A stretch of 64,000 nt of DNA from Thermoguttaceae bacterium (GCA_017557195.1 JAFZAL010000017.1:39722-103721); one strand, 5' to 3'; shown: positions 54,907-63,503, counted from the first letter of the stretch. Numbers and translations are program-made. Notes: generated from the sequence alone by a model not told the origin.

Positions 54907-57420
54907 TTACAGCGTCGGGAATCCGTTCATTTCCATGACCCAGTACAAGGGTTCCGCCAAACCGAACGGAGACAACGTTCGGACAGCCAGGTCGGTTTCT
55001 CCGCTGCCTTCCAAACCAACGGCTGTCATGGGGAAGTACATGTGACGCCCGCCGAAAAGCTTTTTAATCTGAGCGTCCATGTCCCAATCAGGCCAGATGT
55101 CTTTGCGAAGTTCGTCAACCAAAGCGCTGCGCTGTTCGATAATCGATTTGGAAAGTCCTTCGCCGGTCGGGTCGATTTTTTCCATATCCGCATAGAACTT
55201 GGCGGCTTTGCCCCACGCGTTTTCCCAGTTGGGAATGGTCGGCAGCAGGTCGATTTTCGTTAAGCACAACGCAATCGGCAGACGCAGCGATCGCCATTGC
55301 TGAATCTGCTTTTGAGTTCTCAAATCGGAATTGAATCGTTCCAACGCTGCCGCCTGCGGTTCCCACGGGTACGTGGGGTCAATAAAGAACAAAAACGCGT
55401 CGGACGCCAACGCCCGCTGACGGCGAAAGTCTTCCGCTACAACGTCGGTTGTTACTTCTCCGGAATAGTCAAAAACAGACGTCAAAACCTTCGTTCTGCC
55501 AAGAGGGTCGTGGTCTGTATACTGGAACATCATCGGATACGGGATTCTGTCACGCTGTGTCGCCGGCAAAAGATGTCGCTTGTTGACAAGTTCGTCAACA
55601 GACTTTTGCAAATCGTTTGTCGCTGCGGTTGGGACGATTACCATGTCTTTCGACTGGCTGGAATACCCGTTGTTAAGCTGCCAGTAAAGCATGGTCATCC
55701 AGAACGTCTTGCCCGCCTGCGGAACGCCCAGCGTTGGAATGCTCAACTTGGGCATATTCTGATACTGCGACCCGTACGCGAAATTGCACAAACGCCTGGG
55801 CTTCGCCGTCATTTGATGCGTACAGACAGCCGTCCCGCCGTTTTCGTTGGGCGGGGGAACCAGCTGAGGATCAAACTGATATTTGCGGCTGGCGGCTGCG
55901 TATTCGTCTGGATTGCGAAGCGTTTGAACTTCGCCCTCCGTCAAGCACATTGGGCACGTGTTGCGGCATTTCGCCCGCTGTTTCATAACGCCGTTGAAAT
56001 ACGCGAACAGACCCCACGCCAGGAGCGACAAAAGAACTATTCCCAAAAACGCTCGCAGAAAATGCTTTAATCGAAGGTATTTAGCCGCCTGCAAGCCAAA
56101 CTTTTGGTTGTCGGCATAGACTTCGTTCATTGCTTCCCAGTCTTCGTTAAAAACCTTAATAAGAGCTTCCGTCTGCTTGACGTAAATGGCGTTGTTAATC
56201 ACCGCCGTTCGATACGCAGAAATTTCTTTATACAGGCTTTCTCCCAGTTTTTCTTCTTTATCAGACGGAATAGCGGCGCCAAACGGCTTTTCCAGCGCCT
56301 TGCGAGCGTTGCGAAGTTCAACCGTCTGCTCATCCGCCTTCTCCTGAAGTTTATCTACGTCTTTTTTAAGCTGCTCTATCTGCTCGGCAAAAGCCGCCTT
56401 TGGAGCCTTCCCCTCAATGGACATGTCCAACGCAGCGCGATAAATCACGTTGCCAAACAGAAATGTTACAAACGTGGCAACCGCCAAAAAGATGATAAAG
56501 CCAAACAGGACTTTTGACAGCCGCATTTTTCGAGCGCGGCCGCCATTGAGCCAGCGGCGCAATTCCCGGCGTTTGTCAAGCAGAACCGCCGCGAAAAGTA
56601 TGGTAAACGCAATCAGACCCGCCAGCCAAAACCAGCGTTTATCCATGCTGAGCATTGAAGCCAGCTGCGACACAATTTTCGTTCCCGACTCCAATTCGTA
56701 ACGAAGCTGCTCGTTTTCCCGACGAACCTGGTGAATGTCTTTCCAACCCGCATGAAGCTGCTCAACCCGTCCTTTAAAGCGTTTGGAATTCTCCGCCATC
56801 ATCTCTGCCAAAGGATGCATCTCATCTTTTAGCATAATCCCAATGTTCTTTGCCGCCGCGCGGCGAGAACGCGCAAAGCTGCCGAAGTCCGCCAAAAACA
56901 GATTCATCGCCGAGGCGTCGTCTGCCGCCTTGTTGAGAAATTCAATTTCTGACGTGTAATATTCCTGACGCGCTTCAAGACGAATCTTTTCAACCATCAA
57001 ATCGACGTACTCAATCGCCATGGCGTCAATCTCCGCCTTATCCTTTTTGGATAGCCGGAATGACACGTCCGCCGATTCTCTCTGATGCGTTTCAACCGGC
57101 TGAGGTTTTTCTATCGGTTTGGCTTTTTCAACCGGTTTGGCTTTTTCAGCCGGCTTTGTTTTTTCCTCTGTTACAGGCGCAGTCGGCGGAGTTTGAGGTT
57201 GGACAGAATCCGCTGGCGCTGCAGATTCTGCCGCTGCGTCAGTTTCAGCAGGAGCGTCTGGAGCGGGTTCTTCTGCCTGTGCGACAGGTTGAGAGTCAGC
57301 CGTTTCTGTCGGAGAAGCGTCGTCTTGAGCGAATCCGTACGAGAACAGAATCGCAGACGTCAAAAACAAGGCGGATATATAAGGTCTCAATGAACGAACG
57401 TTGTTGAGGAAATACTTCAT
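54907..57420 (-). CDS. Membrane-anchored TRAFAC-type GTPase with zinc ribbon
   Basis: An 837-residue protein with a signal-like N-terminus (ISALFLTSAILFSYGFAQ), a Pro/Ala/Lys-rich linker with repeated KAKPVEK units, and two coiled-coil regions. It has three membrane helices (about 263-281, 304-325, 455-475) and a CRNTCPMC...C zinc-ribbon-like segment (485-545). A C-terminal GTPase domain follows: G1 GVPQAGKTF (565-573), G3 DYSGE (651-655) and G4 TKID (721-724). DYSGE for DxxG and a TKID G4 fit TRAFAC-like double-GTPase-type conflict GTPases. The soluble nucleotide domain is cytoplasmic and the linker probably periplasmic. It is the first gene after a good promoter and heads the eight-gene run. 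Confidence 0.87.
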   Translation of the reverse strand: MKYFLNNVRSLRPYISALFLTSAILFSYGFAQDDASPTETADSQPVAQAEEPAPDAPAETDAAAESAAPADSVQPQTPPTAPVTEEKTKPAEKAKPVEKAKPIEKPQPVETHQRESADVSFRLSKKDKAEIDAMAIEYVDLMVEKIRLEARQEYYTSEIEFLNKAADDASAMNLFLADFGSFARSRRAAAKNIGIMLKDEMHPLAEMMAENSKRFKGRVEQLHAGWKDIHQVRRENEQLRYELESGTKIVSQLASMLSMDKRWFWLAGLIAFTILFAAVLLDKRRELRRWLNGGRARKMRLSKVLFGFIIFLAVATFVTFLFGNVIYRAALDMSIEGKAPKAAFAEQIEQLKKDVDKLQEKADEQTVELRNARKALEKPFGAAIPSDKEEKLGESLYKEISAYRTAVINNAIYVKQTEALIKVFNEDWEAMNEVYADNQKFGLQAAKYLRLKHFLRAFLGIVLLSLLAWGLFAYFNGVMKQRAKCRNTCPMCLTEGEVQTLRNPDEYAAASRKYQFDPQLVPPPNENGGTAVCTHQMTAKPRRLCNFAYGSQYQNMPKLSIPTLGVPQAGKTFWMTMLYWQLNNGYSSQSKDMVIVPTAATNDLQKSVDELVNKRHLLPATQRDRIPYPMMFQYTDHDPLGRTKVLTSVFDYSGEVTTDVVAEDFRRQRALASDAFLFFIDPTYPWEPQAAALERFNSDLRTQKQIQQWRSLRLPIALCLTKIDLLPTIPNWENAWGKAAKFYADMEKIDPTGEGLSKSIIEQRSALVDELRKDIWPDWDMDAQIKKLFGGRHMYFPMTAVGLEGSGETDLAVRTLSPFGLAEPLYWVMEMNGFPTL

Positions 57421-57455
57421 TTGAAAACAAGGATGAAAAAAAGAATATAATTTAA

Positions 57456-57487
57456 TTTCTCGCTACTCGCTACTCGCAACTAGCTGC
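57456..57487. repeat. CTCGCTA/CTCGCAA tandem repeats upstream of the GTPase gene
   Basis: CTCGCTACTCGCTACTCG-type units lie in the untranslated leader between promoter and start codon. The same unit is seen at 42690-42744. Confidence 0.65.
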
Positions 57488-57499
57488 TTATTTCTATAT

Positions 57500-57527
57500 A
57501 TTATAGCGCTATAGAGCGTATTTGCAA
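57500..57527 (-). promoter_or_regulatory. Sigma-70-type promoter of the GTPase gene run
   Basis: On the minus strand TTGCAA (57527-57522) and TATAAT (57505-57500) are 16 bases apart, about 80 bases before the GTPase ATG. Confidence 0.75.
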
Positions 57528-57612
57528 GACGCCGCCCCAAAAATCCGCCGTTTCTTTATAAAAATTTTTAGAAATTTCCGGTTAGGAAGAATAAAACGGC
57601 GATATGCTTTAG

Positions 57613-57837
57613 TTATTGCCAGATTTTATTGACGATTTCTTTGCAAATATACCACAACAAAGAAAACGTTAACAGCCAAAAAAACACTTCTTTTAGAACC
57701 GATTTGAATTTCTCAATCGCGTCTTTTTTCCAGTCTCTGGGAGCGATCGGCGTAACAGATCCGCAATGCGGACACGCTTGCGCGTCTTTGGCGATTGGAT
57801 ACCCGCAATGCTGGCAGCAAATCCTCTTTTCTGGCAT
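57613..57837 (-). CDS. Zinc-ribbon single-span membrane protein
   Basis: A 74-residue protein with an N-terminal double-CxxC zinc ribbon (CCQHCGYPI and CPHCGSV), a charged linker (DWKKDAIEKFKSVL) and a C-terminal membrane helix (EVFFWLLTFSLLWYIC). The AGGAGG ribosome site stands five bases before the ATG, which fixes the start. It lies 24 bases after nadD and is probably co-transcribed with it. Function is unknown; such tail-anchored ribbons are common as small regulators. Confidence 0.8.
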   Translation of the reverse strand: MPEKRICCQHCGYPIAKDAQACPHCGSVTPIAPRDWKKDAIEKFKSVLKEVFFWLLTFSLLWYICKEIVNKIWQ

Positions 57838-57861
57838 AATTCCTCCTGAAAGGAATTATAC

Positions 57862-58500
57862 TTATTTCGTCAAATTGACGTCAAAAGAGGCTTTTTTGAG
57901 AACGCGCAGCGCGCCGCTTGGAACCAGCCCATCGACCGATTCCCCAGACGCAAGGCGACTTCGAATTTCCGTCGAGCTGACCGCCGGCGGCAAAGAAGAA
58001 ATGGTTATGTCCGGCTTATAGATTTTTGTAATTCCAGATATTTTCTTAGTTTTTTTTCGATATAGTTTTTCGCCCTGACGGTTTACCAGAACCAGCTTCA
58101 TATTGGCGGCAATTATTTCCGGGTCTTTCCACGTCGAGAACGTATTGAACATATCCGTACCGAGAATCAGATACAGCTCCGCGCCGGGATATTTCTTTTG
58201 CAAATAGCGCATTGTATCAACTGTAAACGACGTTTTCCCCATGACTTGCGCCTGTTTCACTTCCCAGTCGGAAACAACAATTCGATCGTCCTTTAACTCC
58301 TTTATAGCGGCTTTTGTCATTTTCAAACGAAGTTTATCTGAAAAGAGCGCGCCATTTTTATGCGGAGCTTTTCCCGCCGGCATGACAACAAGAATATCCA
58401 GCTGGATATCTTTAATTGCCGCTTGAGCAATTTCGACGTGTCCAACATGAATCGGGTCAAAACTGCCGCCAAATAGTCCGACTTTTTGAACGTTTGTCAT
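57862..58500 (-). CDS. nadD: Nicotinate-nucleotide adenylyltransferase
   Basis: NadD adenylates nicotinate mononucleotide to deamido-NAD in NAD synthesis. The nucleotidyltransferase signature GSFDPIHVGH (12-21), VMPAGKAPHK, GKTSFTVDTMRYL, LILGTDMFNTFSTWKDP and the terminal VSSTEIRSRL (ISSTxIR) are all present. The length (212) is typical. It is transcribed divergently from holA with a 148-base gap between them, and in some genomes these genes neighbour each other too. Confidence 0.93.
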   Translation of the reverse strand: MTNVQKVGLFGGSFDPIHVGHVEIAQAAIKDIQLDILVVMPAGKAPHKNGALFSDKLRLKMTKAAIKELKDDRIVVSDWEVKQAQVMGKTSFTVDTMRYLQKKYPGAELYLILGTDMFNTFSTWKDPEIIAANMKLVLVNRQGEKLYRKKTKKISGITKIYKPDITISSLPPAVSSTEIRSRLASGESVDGLVPSGALRVLKKASFDVNLTK

Positions 58501-58648
58501 CGTCTGTTTTCTTTTATTTATGAAGCCTTTTTAACGCCTTTTCCAGTTAAAGGCTGTTTGTTATTCTAACCCACTCGTTACGATTTGTCAAGAGCCGTCC
58601 GCTCCGCCCTTGTCAAACTAACGATTTCTATTATAATACATCTTAACT

Positions 58649-59725
58649 ATGGCAAAAAAGACCACAGATTCTGCCGGAAAAGCGTCCAAAGACGTGTCCG
58701 CGATGGCGTTTTCACAACAGCCGGACAAGCACGTCAATATAGACGCATTGCCGCCTGTCATCGCCATCTTTGGAGACGAGCCGTTTTTGCGTCTGGAATC
58801 CATTCAGGCGCTCAAAAGACTGTTCAAATCCAGTCAGGACGAAGATTCCGGAATTACAGTCTATTCCAACGCAACGCCGGAGTTCAGCGTCGTCAAACAG
58901 GAACTGACGACCATCTCCATGTTCGGCGCCCAGTCCCGTCTGGTTATTGTCGAACAGGCAGACGATTTCGTTGAAAAGAACCGGGAAAAAATCGAGAACT
59001 TAATCAAACAACCCGAAGGCTCCGGATCGCTGGTTCTGGAACTAAAGACGTTAGCCGCCAATACGCGTCTGTACAAACTCATTGCGGAACAGGGACTGCT
59101 AATCAACTGCAAGGCGATGTCGACAGAAACCCTTGCTGGTTGGCTCGTAAAGCGCGCTGCCGTCTACAAAGCCGAGATTCAGCGCGACGCTGCCGAGACT
59201 CTGGTCGACAAAATCGGGGACTCGATGGGCGCTTTGGATCAGGAACTGCTCAAGCTGTCCACCTACGCCAACGGGAAGCCGATTACCGTCCAGATGGTTG
59301 ACAAGGTCTCGGGAACCTGGCGATCTCAAACCGCATGGGAGATGCTGGATTCCGCTCTGGCTGGACTGACCGACAGCGCCATGATGTATCTGGATTCCCT
59401 GCTCGCGGCAGGCGAAGTTCCGATTGTCATTCTCGCTCAGCTGGCGTCCAATCTGCGGCGTCTCGCCATGGCAAACCGCGTTTTCCTCGACGCCCGCGCC
59501 AACGGACGAAACATTTCCATTAACGAAGCCCTTCGTCAAATTGGAATCGACAAACCGTACTTTCTCAAAAAATCGCAGTCGCAAATCGAACGCCTGGGAA
59601 TTCACCGCGCGTCTCAACTGCTGGACTGGATGACGGAACTGGACTTCGCCCTCAAAGGCGACAGCCGCCTCGACGCCAGACTCCTGCTGGAACAGTTCCT
59701 CATGCGGCTTTCCCGCAACTCCTGA
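58649..59725 (+). CDS. holA: DNA polymerase III subunit delta
   Basis: The delta subunit of the clamp loader, which opens the beta clamp. The 358-residue chain follows the HolA pattern: IAIFGDEPFLRLESIQALK at the N-terminus, SMFGAQSRLVIVEQADDF, LVLELKTLAANTRLYK, AAETLVDKIGDSMGALDQELLKLSTYANGK, and AQLASNLRRLAMANRVFLD with a C-terminal helical collar (RASQLLDWMTELDFALKGD). The normal degenerate Walker region is retained. The first 30 residues (MAKKTTDSAGKASKDVS) are an extra polar extension. Confidence 0.92.
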   Translation: MAKKTTDSAGKASKDVSAMAFSQQPDKHVNIDALPPVIAIFGDEPFLRLESIQALKRLFKSSQDEDSGITVYSNATPEFSVVKQELTTISMFGAQSRLVIVEQADDFVEKNREKIENLIKQPEGSGSLVLELKTLAANTRLYKLIAEQGLLINCKAMSTETLAGWLVKRAAVYKAEIQRDAAETLVDKIGDSMGALDQELLKLSTYANGKPITVQMVDKVSGTWRSQTAWEMLDSALAGLTDSAMMYLDSLLAAGEVPIVILAQLASNLRRLAMANRVFLDARANGRNISINEALRQIGIDKPYFLKKSQSQIERLGIHRASQLLDWMTELDFALKGDSRLDARLLLEQFLMRLSRNS

Positions 59726-59829
59726 AATACCCCGGCGCAGCCCGGGTGTAACCCCGTAGGCATGCGACCAATAACCAACGTATTAACAATAGACGTTTGA
59801 AGCTATACCTTAATTGTTCTTATTTAATC

Positions 59830-60591
59830 ATGGAAAAAGAAAATAGCAATGCAATAACGGAACGTAAAACGGATACAAAACATAAAAAACAATCTGTTTG
59901 GGAACAGTTTATGACGTTATATACATGTCTTTTGCCGATAGTCGTGATCGGAATCCTCATTTATCATTTATTAGATTTGCAATATTCAAGAATGCATGGC
60001 TGTTGTCCCGTAACGTTTCCAGATTATTATTTTTTTATTCCGTTTTTATTATACGTAATATCCGTTTATGCAAGTTTAGTTTTAATTCCGATTATTTTAG
60101 CGAGCATTAAAACATACGATTTTTTTAATCAGAATAAAGGTTATAATCATTGCGTAAAGCTTGGAACAGCTAATTGGAAAACATCAATCTATCGCATTTG
60201 TAAGCGTTTTCGATATAGCTTTATTGGAGAAATGATCTACATTTTTCTTTATTTTGTAATGTTTGGAGCGCTTTTGTGGGGGGCGCCTTCAGCATTATAC
60301 GCTTTTTGCGACTTATTCACTAAAACAAATAATTCTATACACTTCAGCGATGGGCAAGGAGAAGGGTGGTCTGGTCTTGCATGGGGTTTGACTTTCTTAA
60401 TGGTTAATATTATTGTTACTCTTATCATATTAATCATTTTCTTTTACGTTCTCATTCGTCGAATTTGTAAATATAAGAATAAAAGAGCCCAAAAAATGTT
60501 GAAAACTATTAAAAGAAAAGAGCTGCAAGCTCCCCATTCATCGCCGGAACAGCAAAATAATTTTGACGAAGAAAATCAGGAAACAGAATAA
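59830..60591 (+). CDS. Polytopic membrane protein of unknown function
   Basis: A 253-residue protein with four hydrophobic segments: LYTCLLPIVVIGILIYHLL, FFIPFLLYVISVYASLVLIPII, MIYIFLYFVMFGALLWG and LTFLMVNIIVTLIILIIFFYVL. The ends are charged and cytoplasmic. The gene is much more AT-rich than its neighbours holA and sigma, suggesting recent acquisition. I do not recognise a family. I prefer the ATG at 59830 to the upstream TTG. A complex palindromic element follows 60 bases after its stop. Confidence 0.7.
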   Translation: MEKENSNAITERKTDTKHKKQSVWEQFMTLYTCLLPIVVIGILIYHLLDLQYSRMHGCCPVTFPDYYFFIPFLLYVISVYASLVLIPIILASIKTYDFFNQNKGYNHCVKLGTANWKTSIYRICKRFRYSFIGEMIYIFLYFVMFGALLWGAPSALYAFCDLFTKTNNSIHFSDGQGEGWSGLAWGLTFLMVNIIVTLIILIIFFYVLIRRICKYKNKRAQKMLKTIKRKELQAPHSSPEQQNNFDEENQETE

Positions 60592-60872
60592 GGCGTCTTC
60601 CCGGCTCGCCTTTGCGGGTGAGTTCAAAAATAGGTTGCGTATACAAGGGAAGAGAACGCAGAGACCGCAGACTACTCGCAGAATACGCAGACGGACTGGG
60701 AATGTGGCGACGACGCTAACTACGTTAGCTACGCCACGATTCCCGTCCGATTTATTTAATTATTTTTTAAAATCGCAAGCGGACATCGTGTCATAGCCTG
60801 ATAATCAGGCGTAAATGACACATGTCTGCTTGCTTCTGCGCTCTCTGCGAGGAGTCCGCGTACTCTGCGTTC
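60592..60872. repeat. Composite nested palindromic element
   Basis: Outer arms (GAACGCAGAGACCGCAGAC from 60654, and a sequence ending CTCTGCGTTC at 60872) are mutually complementary over about 40 bases with mismatches. They enclose two further hairpins: 60692-60749 (GGGAATGTGGCG... with CGCCACGATTCCC and an inner CTAACTACGTTAG) and 60779-60829 (GCGGACATCGTGTCAT... with ATGACACATGTCTGC and inner GCCTGATAATCAGGC). No ORF exists inside. It looks like a non-autonomous mobile or REP/BIME-type element. Confidence 0.7.
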
Positions 60873-61270
60873 AAAAATAAAAACAATCTATCTTCACAAC
60901 CCAGGATTTATCACACCCGCCTATGCGTATAACGCGTTTATCTGTTACAATCGTTATTTGAACGCCCCTCTAAACGGTATTTCGCCCTCTTATATTCAAC
61001 ATTTCTCAATCTTCAGACGATATAATCAACGCCCTACTCTTCAATATTTATTATTACACAGTAACAGTCCTTTTATCAGTCCTTTTCGCACTCCTTTTTT
61101 CAGATGTAATTATAACAGTCAACCGCCGTCCATTAAAACCTTCCTATTCTCACTAGATTGCGCGAATATAATTCATTACGCAACTTACCTCAACTTTTTT
61201 CTGACCCACTTTTTTAGACCCGTGCGCGGGTTGAGAACTTTTTTAACTCCTCAGAAAAGGTTATATTCGC
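60873..61270. other. AT-rich leader of the sigma-factor gene
   Basis: No gene is supported. The stretch is AT-rich and pyrimidine-rich on the plus strand. An ACCCG/CGGGT hairpin lies near 61217-61231 and AAAAGG stands about ten bases before the sigma ATG. The 16-mer at 60888-60903 is shared with 12780-12795. Confidence 0.4.
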
Positions 61271-62971
61271 ATGTCTGCAGTGATGGAATACAAAAGCCCG
61301 CAGATTAAAAAACTGCGGCAGTTTTGTGTGGAACGGCTTACGCAAGAACAGGTTTTTACGGTTTTGGATCGGTTGGAAAGTCTGGTTTTCGATCTGGACA
61401 ACCCCAACGCCAACCCTCTGCTTTTTGGAGAACCCCTTATCGACAGGAGTTCTTCACAGTCAGAGGACGCGGCGCTGGAATCGGTCAAGCAGGAAGTCCT
61501 GTCTCTTGTCGAGGATTTGTCCGACGACGCGGATTTATCGGTGTCGCAGCGTCCGGAAGAATTTCTATCCATAGATGAGGTAAGTCAAATGTATCACGTA
61601 TCTACAAAAACCGTCAGCCGCTGGCGAAAACAGGGGCTGCCTTCGCGTCGAATTCTGTTTGGAAAACGCAAGCGAGTCGCTATCAGCCGAAAGGCTCTGG
61701 AACGGTTCGCCCAGAAAACCGGGAAGCAGGAACATTCGAGCGTTCAGTCGATTGTCGCCCTTTCCGAACCGCAGCGAGACGAAATCATTCGCCGCGCCCG
61801 AAAAGCCGCTGCCGGAGGCGCGTCTTTGAATCAGACGGCTGAGCAAATCGGCGAGTTGCTGGGCTATCCGCCCGAAGCGATTAAAAACGTCATTCGCCAA
61901 TACGACAAACAGAACCCGCAAGACGTTATTTTTCCCGACGCCTCAACGCCGTTGACGCCCTACGCTCAAGACTGTATATATCAGGCGTACTGTCGGGGAG
62001 AAACGGTCGAACAAATCGCGCCCAAGTACGGACGCTCCGTTCCCGTCATGCAAAGAATTCTGACGACGATTCGCACTGAGAAAATCCAGCAGCTGCCGCT
62101 GGACTACATCGCATCTGAGGAATTCGAGACGGCGGGTCCGGATCTGTACGAATCCTGGCTGGGTCCGATTCCCTCGCCGGAAAAGAAAATGCGGGGAACT
62201 CGAATGCCCCCTGATCTGCCGCCGTACTTGAGGAATCTGTATACAATTCCGCTTCTGACGCCCCTGCAGGAACGGCATCTGTTTAGAAAGATGAACTTCC
62301 AGAAGTTCATGGCGTCCAGAATTCGAGATACTTTAGACGTCGCTCACCCGCAGCAGCGCGCCTTGAATCAGATTGAACAGTACTGGAACGACTCAATCGC
62401 CACTAAAAACGAGATCACCGCCGCCAATCTGCGCCTGGTCGTCTCGATTGCCAAAAAGCACATCGGACCGCAGGACAACCTGTTCGACCTGGTCAGCGAC
62501 GGCAACGTGTCGCTCATTCGCGCTGTGGAAAAGTTCGACTACACGCGCGGCAACAAGTTCAGCACCTACGCCAGCTGGGCGATTATCAAAAACTTTGCTC
62601 GAACCATCCCGACGGAACACAAACAGCGCGAACGCTACCCGTCCACGGAAAACGAGTATTTCAACTCCACGTTTGAGGAAACGCCCATCGACCCGGACGT
62701 CAGAGACAAAATCTTTTCCATGCGGGAAAATCAGGTCAAACTGCTTTTCAAAGCCTTGGATCCAAGAGAACAATTAATACTGTCTCATCGTTTCGGACTC
62801 ATTCGAGACCGCGGCGCGCTGACGCTCAAACAGATTGGCGTCGAATTGGGCGTAACCAAAGAACGCGTGCGTCAAATTGAAACGCGCGCTCTGGAGAAGC
62901 TGAAAAAGCTTGTAGAAACGTCCCCTGAAGTTGTTATTTTACCCAAACGATTCGCCGTAGAAACGGCATAA
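61271..62971 (+). CDS. Sigma-70 factor with an N-terminal MerR-like HTH
   Basis: A primary-type RNA polymerase sigma factor of 566 residues with an unusual layout. Residues about 96-148 (EEFLSIDEVSQMYHVSTKTVSRWRKQGLPSRR) form a MerR-type DNA-binding HTH. A region with two more HTH-like repeats (AEQIGELLGYPPEAIKNVIRQ, VEQIAPKYGRSVPVMQRIL) follows. Sigma regions 1.2-2 are at about 380-445 (ANLRLVVSIAKKH, DLVSDGNVSLIRAVEKFDYTRGNKFSTYASWAI). Region 4 is at about 515-547 (LTLKQIGVELGVTKERVRQIETRALEKL). I recall planctomycete sigma factors with this N-terminal extension. It may serve stress or alternative promoters rather than being the housekeeping RpoD. It lies directly upstream of the tRNA-tuf cluster. 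Confidence 0.87.
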   Translation: MSAVMEYKSPQIKKLRQFCVERLTQEQVFTVLDRLESLVFDLDNPNANPLLFGEPLIDRSSSQSEDAALESVKQEVLSLVEDLSDDADLSVSQRPEEFLSIDEVSQMYHVSTKTVSRWRKQGLPSRRILFGKRKRVAISRKALERFAQKTGKQEHSSVQSIVALSEPQRDEIIRRARKAAAGGASLNQTAEQIGELLGYPPEAIKNVIRQYDKQNPQDVIFPDASTPLTPYAQDCIYQAYCRGETVEQIAPKYGRSVPVMQRILTTIRTEKIQQLPLDYIASEEFETAGPDLYESWLGPIPSPEKKMRGTRMPPDLPPYLRNLYTIPLLTPLQERHLFRKMNFQKFMASRIRDTLDVAHPQQRALNQIEQYWNDSIATKNEITAANLRLVVSIAKKHIGPQDNLFDLVSDGNVSLIRAVEKFDYTRGNKFSTYASWAIIKNFARTIPTEHKQRERYPSTENEYFNSTFEETPIDPDVRDKIFSMRENQVKLLFKALDPREQLILSHRFGLIRDRGALTLKQIGVELGVTKERVRQIETRALEKLKKLVETSPEVVILPKRFAVETA

Positions 62972-63016
62972 TCAAAAAATTTTTAAAAAATTTAGCAAGA
63001 AAGGGGGAGAAGGGGC

Positions 63017-63046
63017 TTGTCAAAGTTCAAAAGATGTGTATATTAT
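63017..63046 (+). promoter_or_regulatory. Promoter of the tRNA-tuf cluster
   Basis: TTGTCA (63017-63022) and TATTAT (63041-63046), 18 bases apart, end 24 bases before the first tRNA. Confidence 0.75.
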
Positions 63047-63069
63047 GCGTAATTCTGGGAGATGAACTT

Positions 63070-63142
63070 GCTAGCGTAGCTCAATCGGCAGAGCAGTTGA
63101 TTTGTAATCAACAGGTTAAGGGTTCGATTCCCCTCGCTAGCT
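63070..63142 (+). tRNA. tRNA-Thr(TGT)
   Basis: GCTAGCG pairs with CGCTAGC. The anticodon loop TTTGTAA between GTTGA and TCAAC gives TGT, and a GGTTCGATTCC T-arm is present. No encoded CCA. Confidence 0.95.
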
Positions 63143-63196
63143 TTCTTCAGGAAAGCAGTTCAGGGCGGAGCAAGTTACTTTTTCAGAAACACCTTT

Positions 63197-63279
63197 GGAG
63201 GGTTTCCCGAGCGGCCAAAGGGGACAGACTGTAAATCTGTTGTGTCCACACTTCGGAGGTTCGAATCCTCCACCCTCCA
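63197..63279 (+). tRNA. tRNA-Tyr(GTA)
   Basis: GGAGGGT pairs with ACCCTCC. The anticodon loop CTGTAAA between CAGA and TCTG gives GTA. A long variable arm and GGTTCGAATCC are typical of bacterial tRNA-Tyr. No encoded CCA. Confidence 0.95.
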
Positions 63280-63349
63280 TTACACTTCTCTGGCAGAAAA
63301 GTTCTAATTGAACAAAGTTCTAATTGAACTCATCTGCTGAAAAACAACT

Positions 63350-63420
63350 GCGGGTGTAGTTCAATGGTAGAACTCCAGCCTTCCAAGCTGACCACGAGGG
63401 TTCGATTCCCTTCACCCGCT
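63350..63420 (+). tRNA. tRNA-Gly(TCC)
   Basis: GCGGGTG pairs with CACCCGC. The loop CTTCCAA between CCAGC and GCTGA gives TCC. A short 9-bp duplicated string (TCTAATTGAAC-like) lies just before it. No encoded CCA. Confidence 0.95.
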
Positions 63421-63430
63421 TGTTTTTTAT

Positions 63431-63503
63431 GCTGACGTAGCTCAGTCGGTAGAGCACATCCTTGGTAAGGATGAGGTCATGGGTTCAAGTCTCATCGTCA
63501 GCT
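63431..63503 (+). tRNA. tRNA-Thr(GGT)
   Basis: GCTGACG pairs with CGTCAGC. The loop TTGGTAA between CATCC and GGATG gives GGT. No encoded CCA. Confidence 0.95.
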
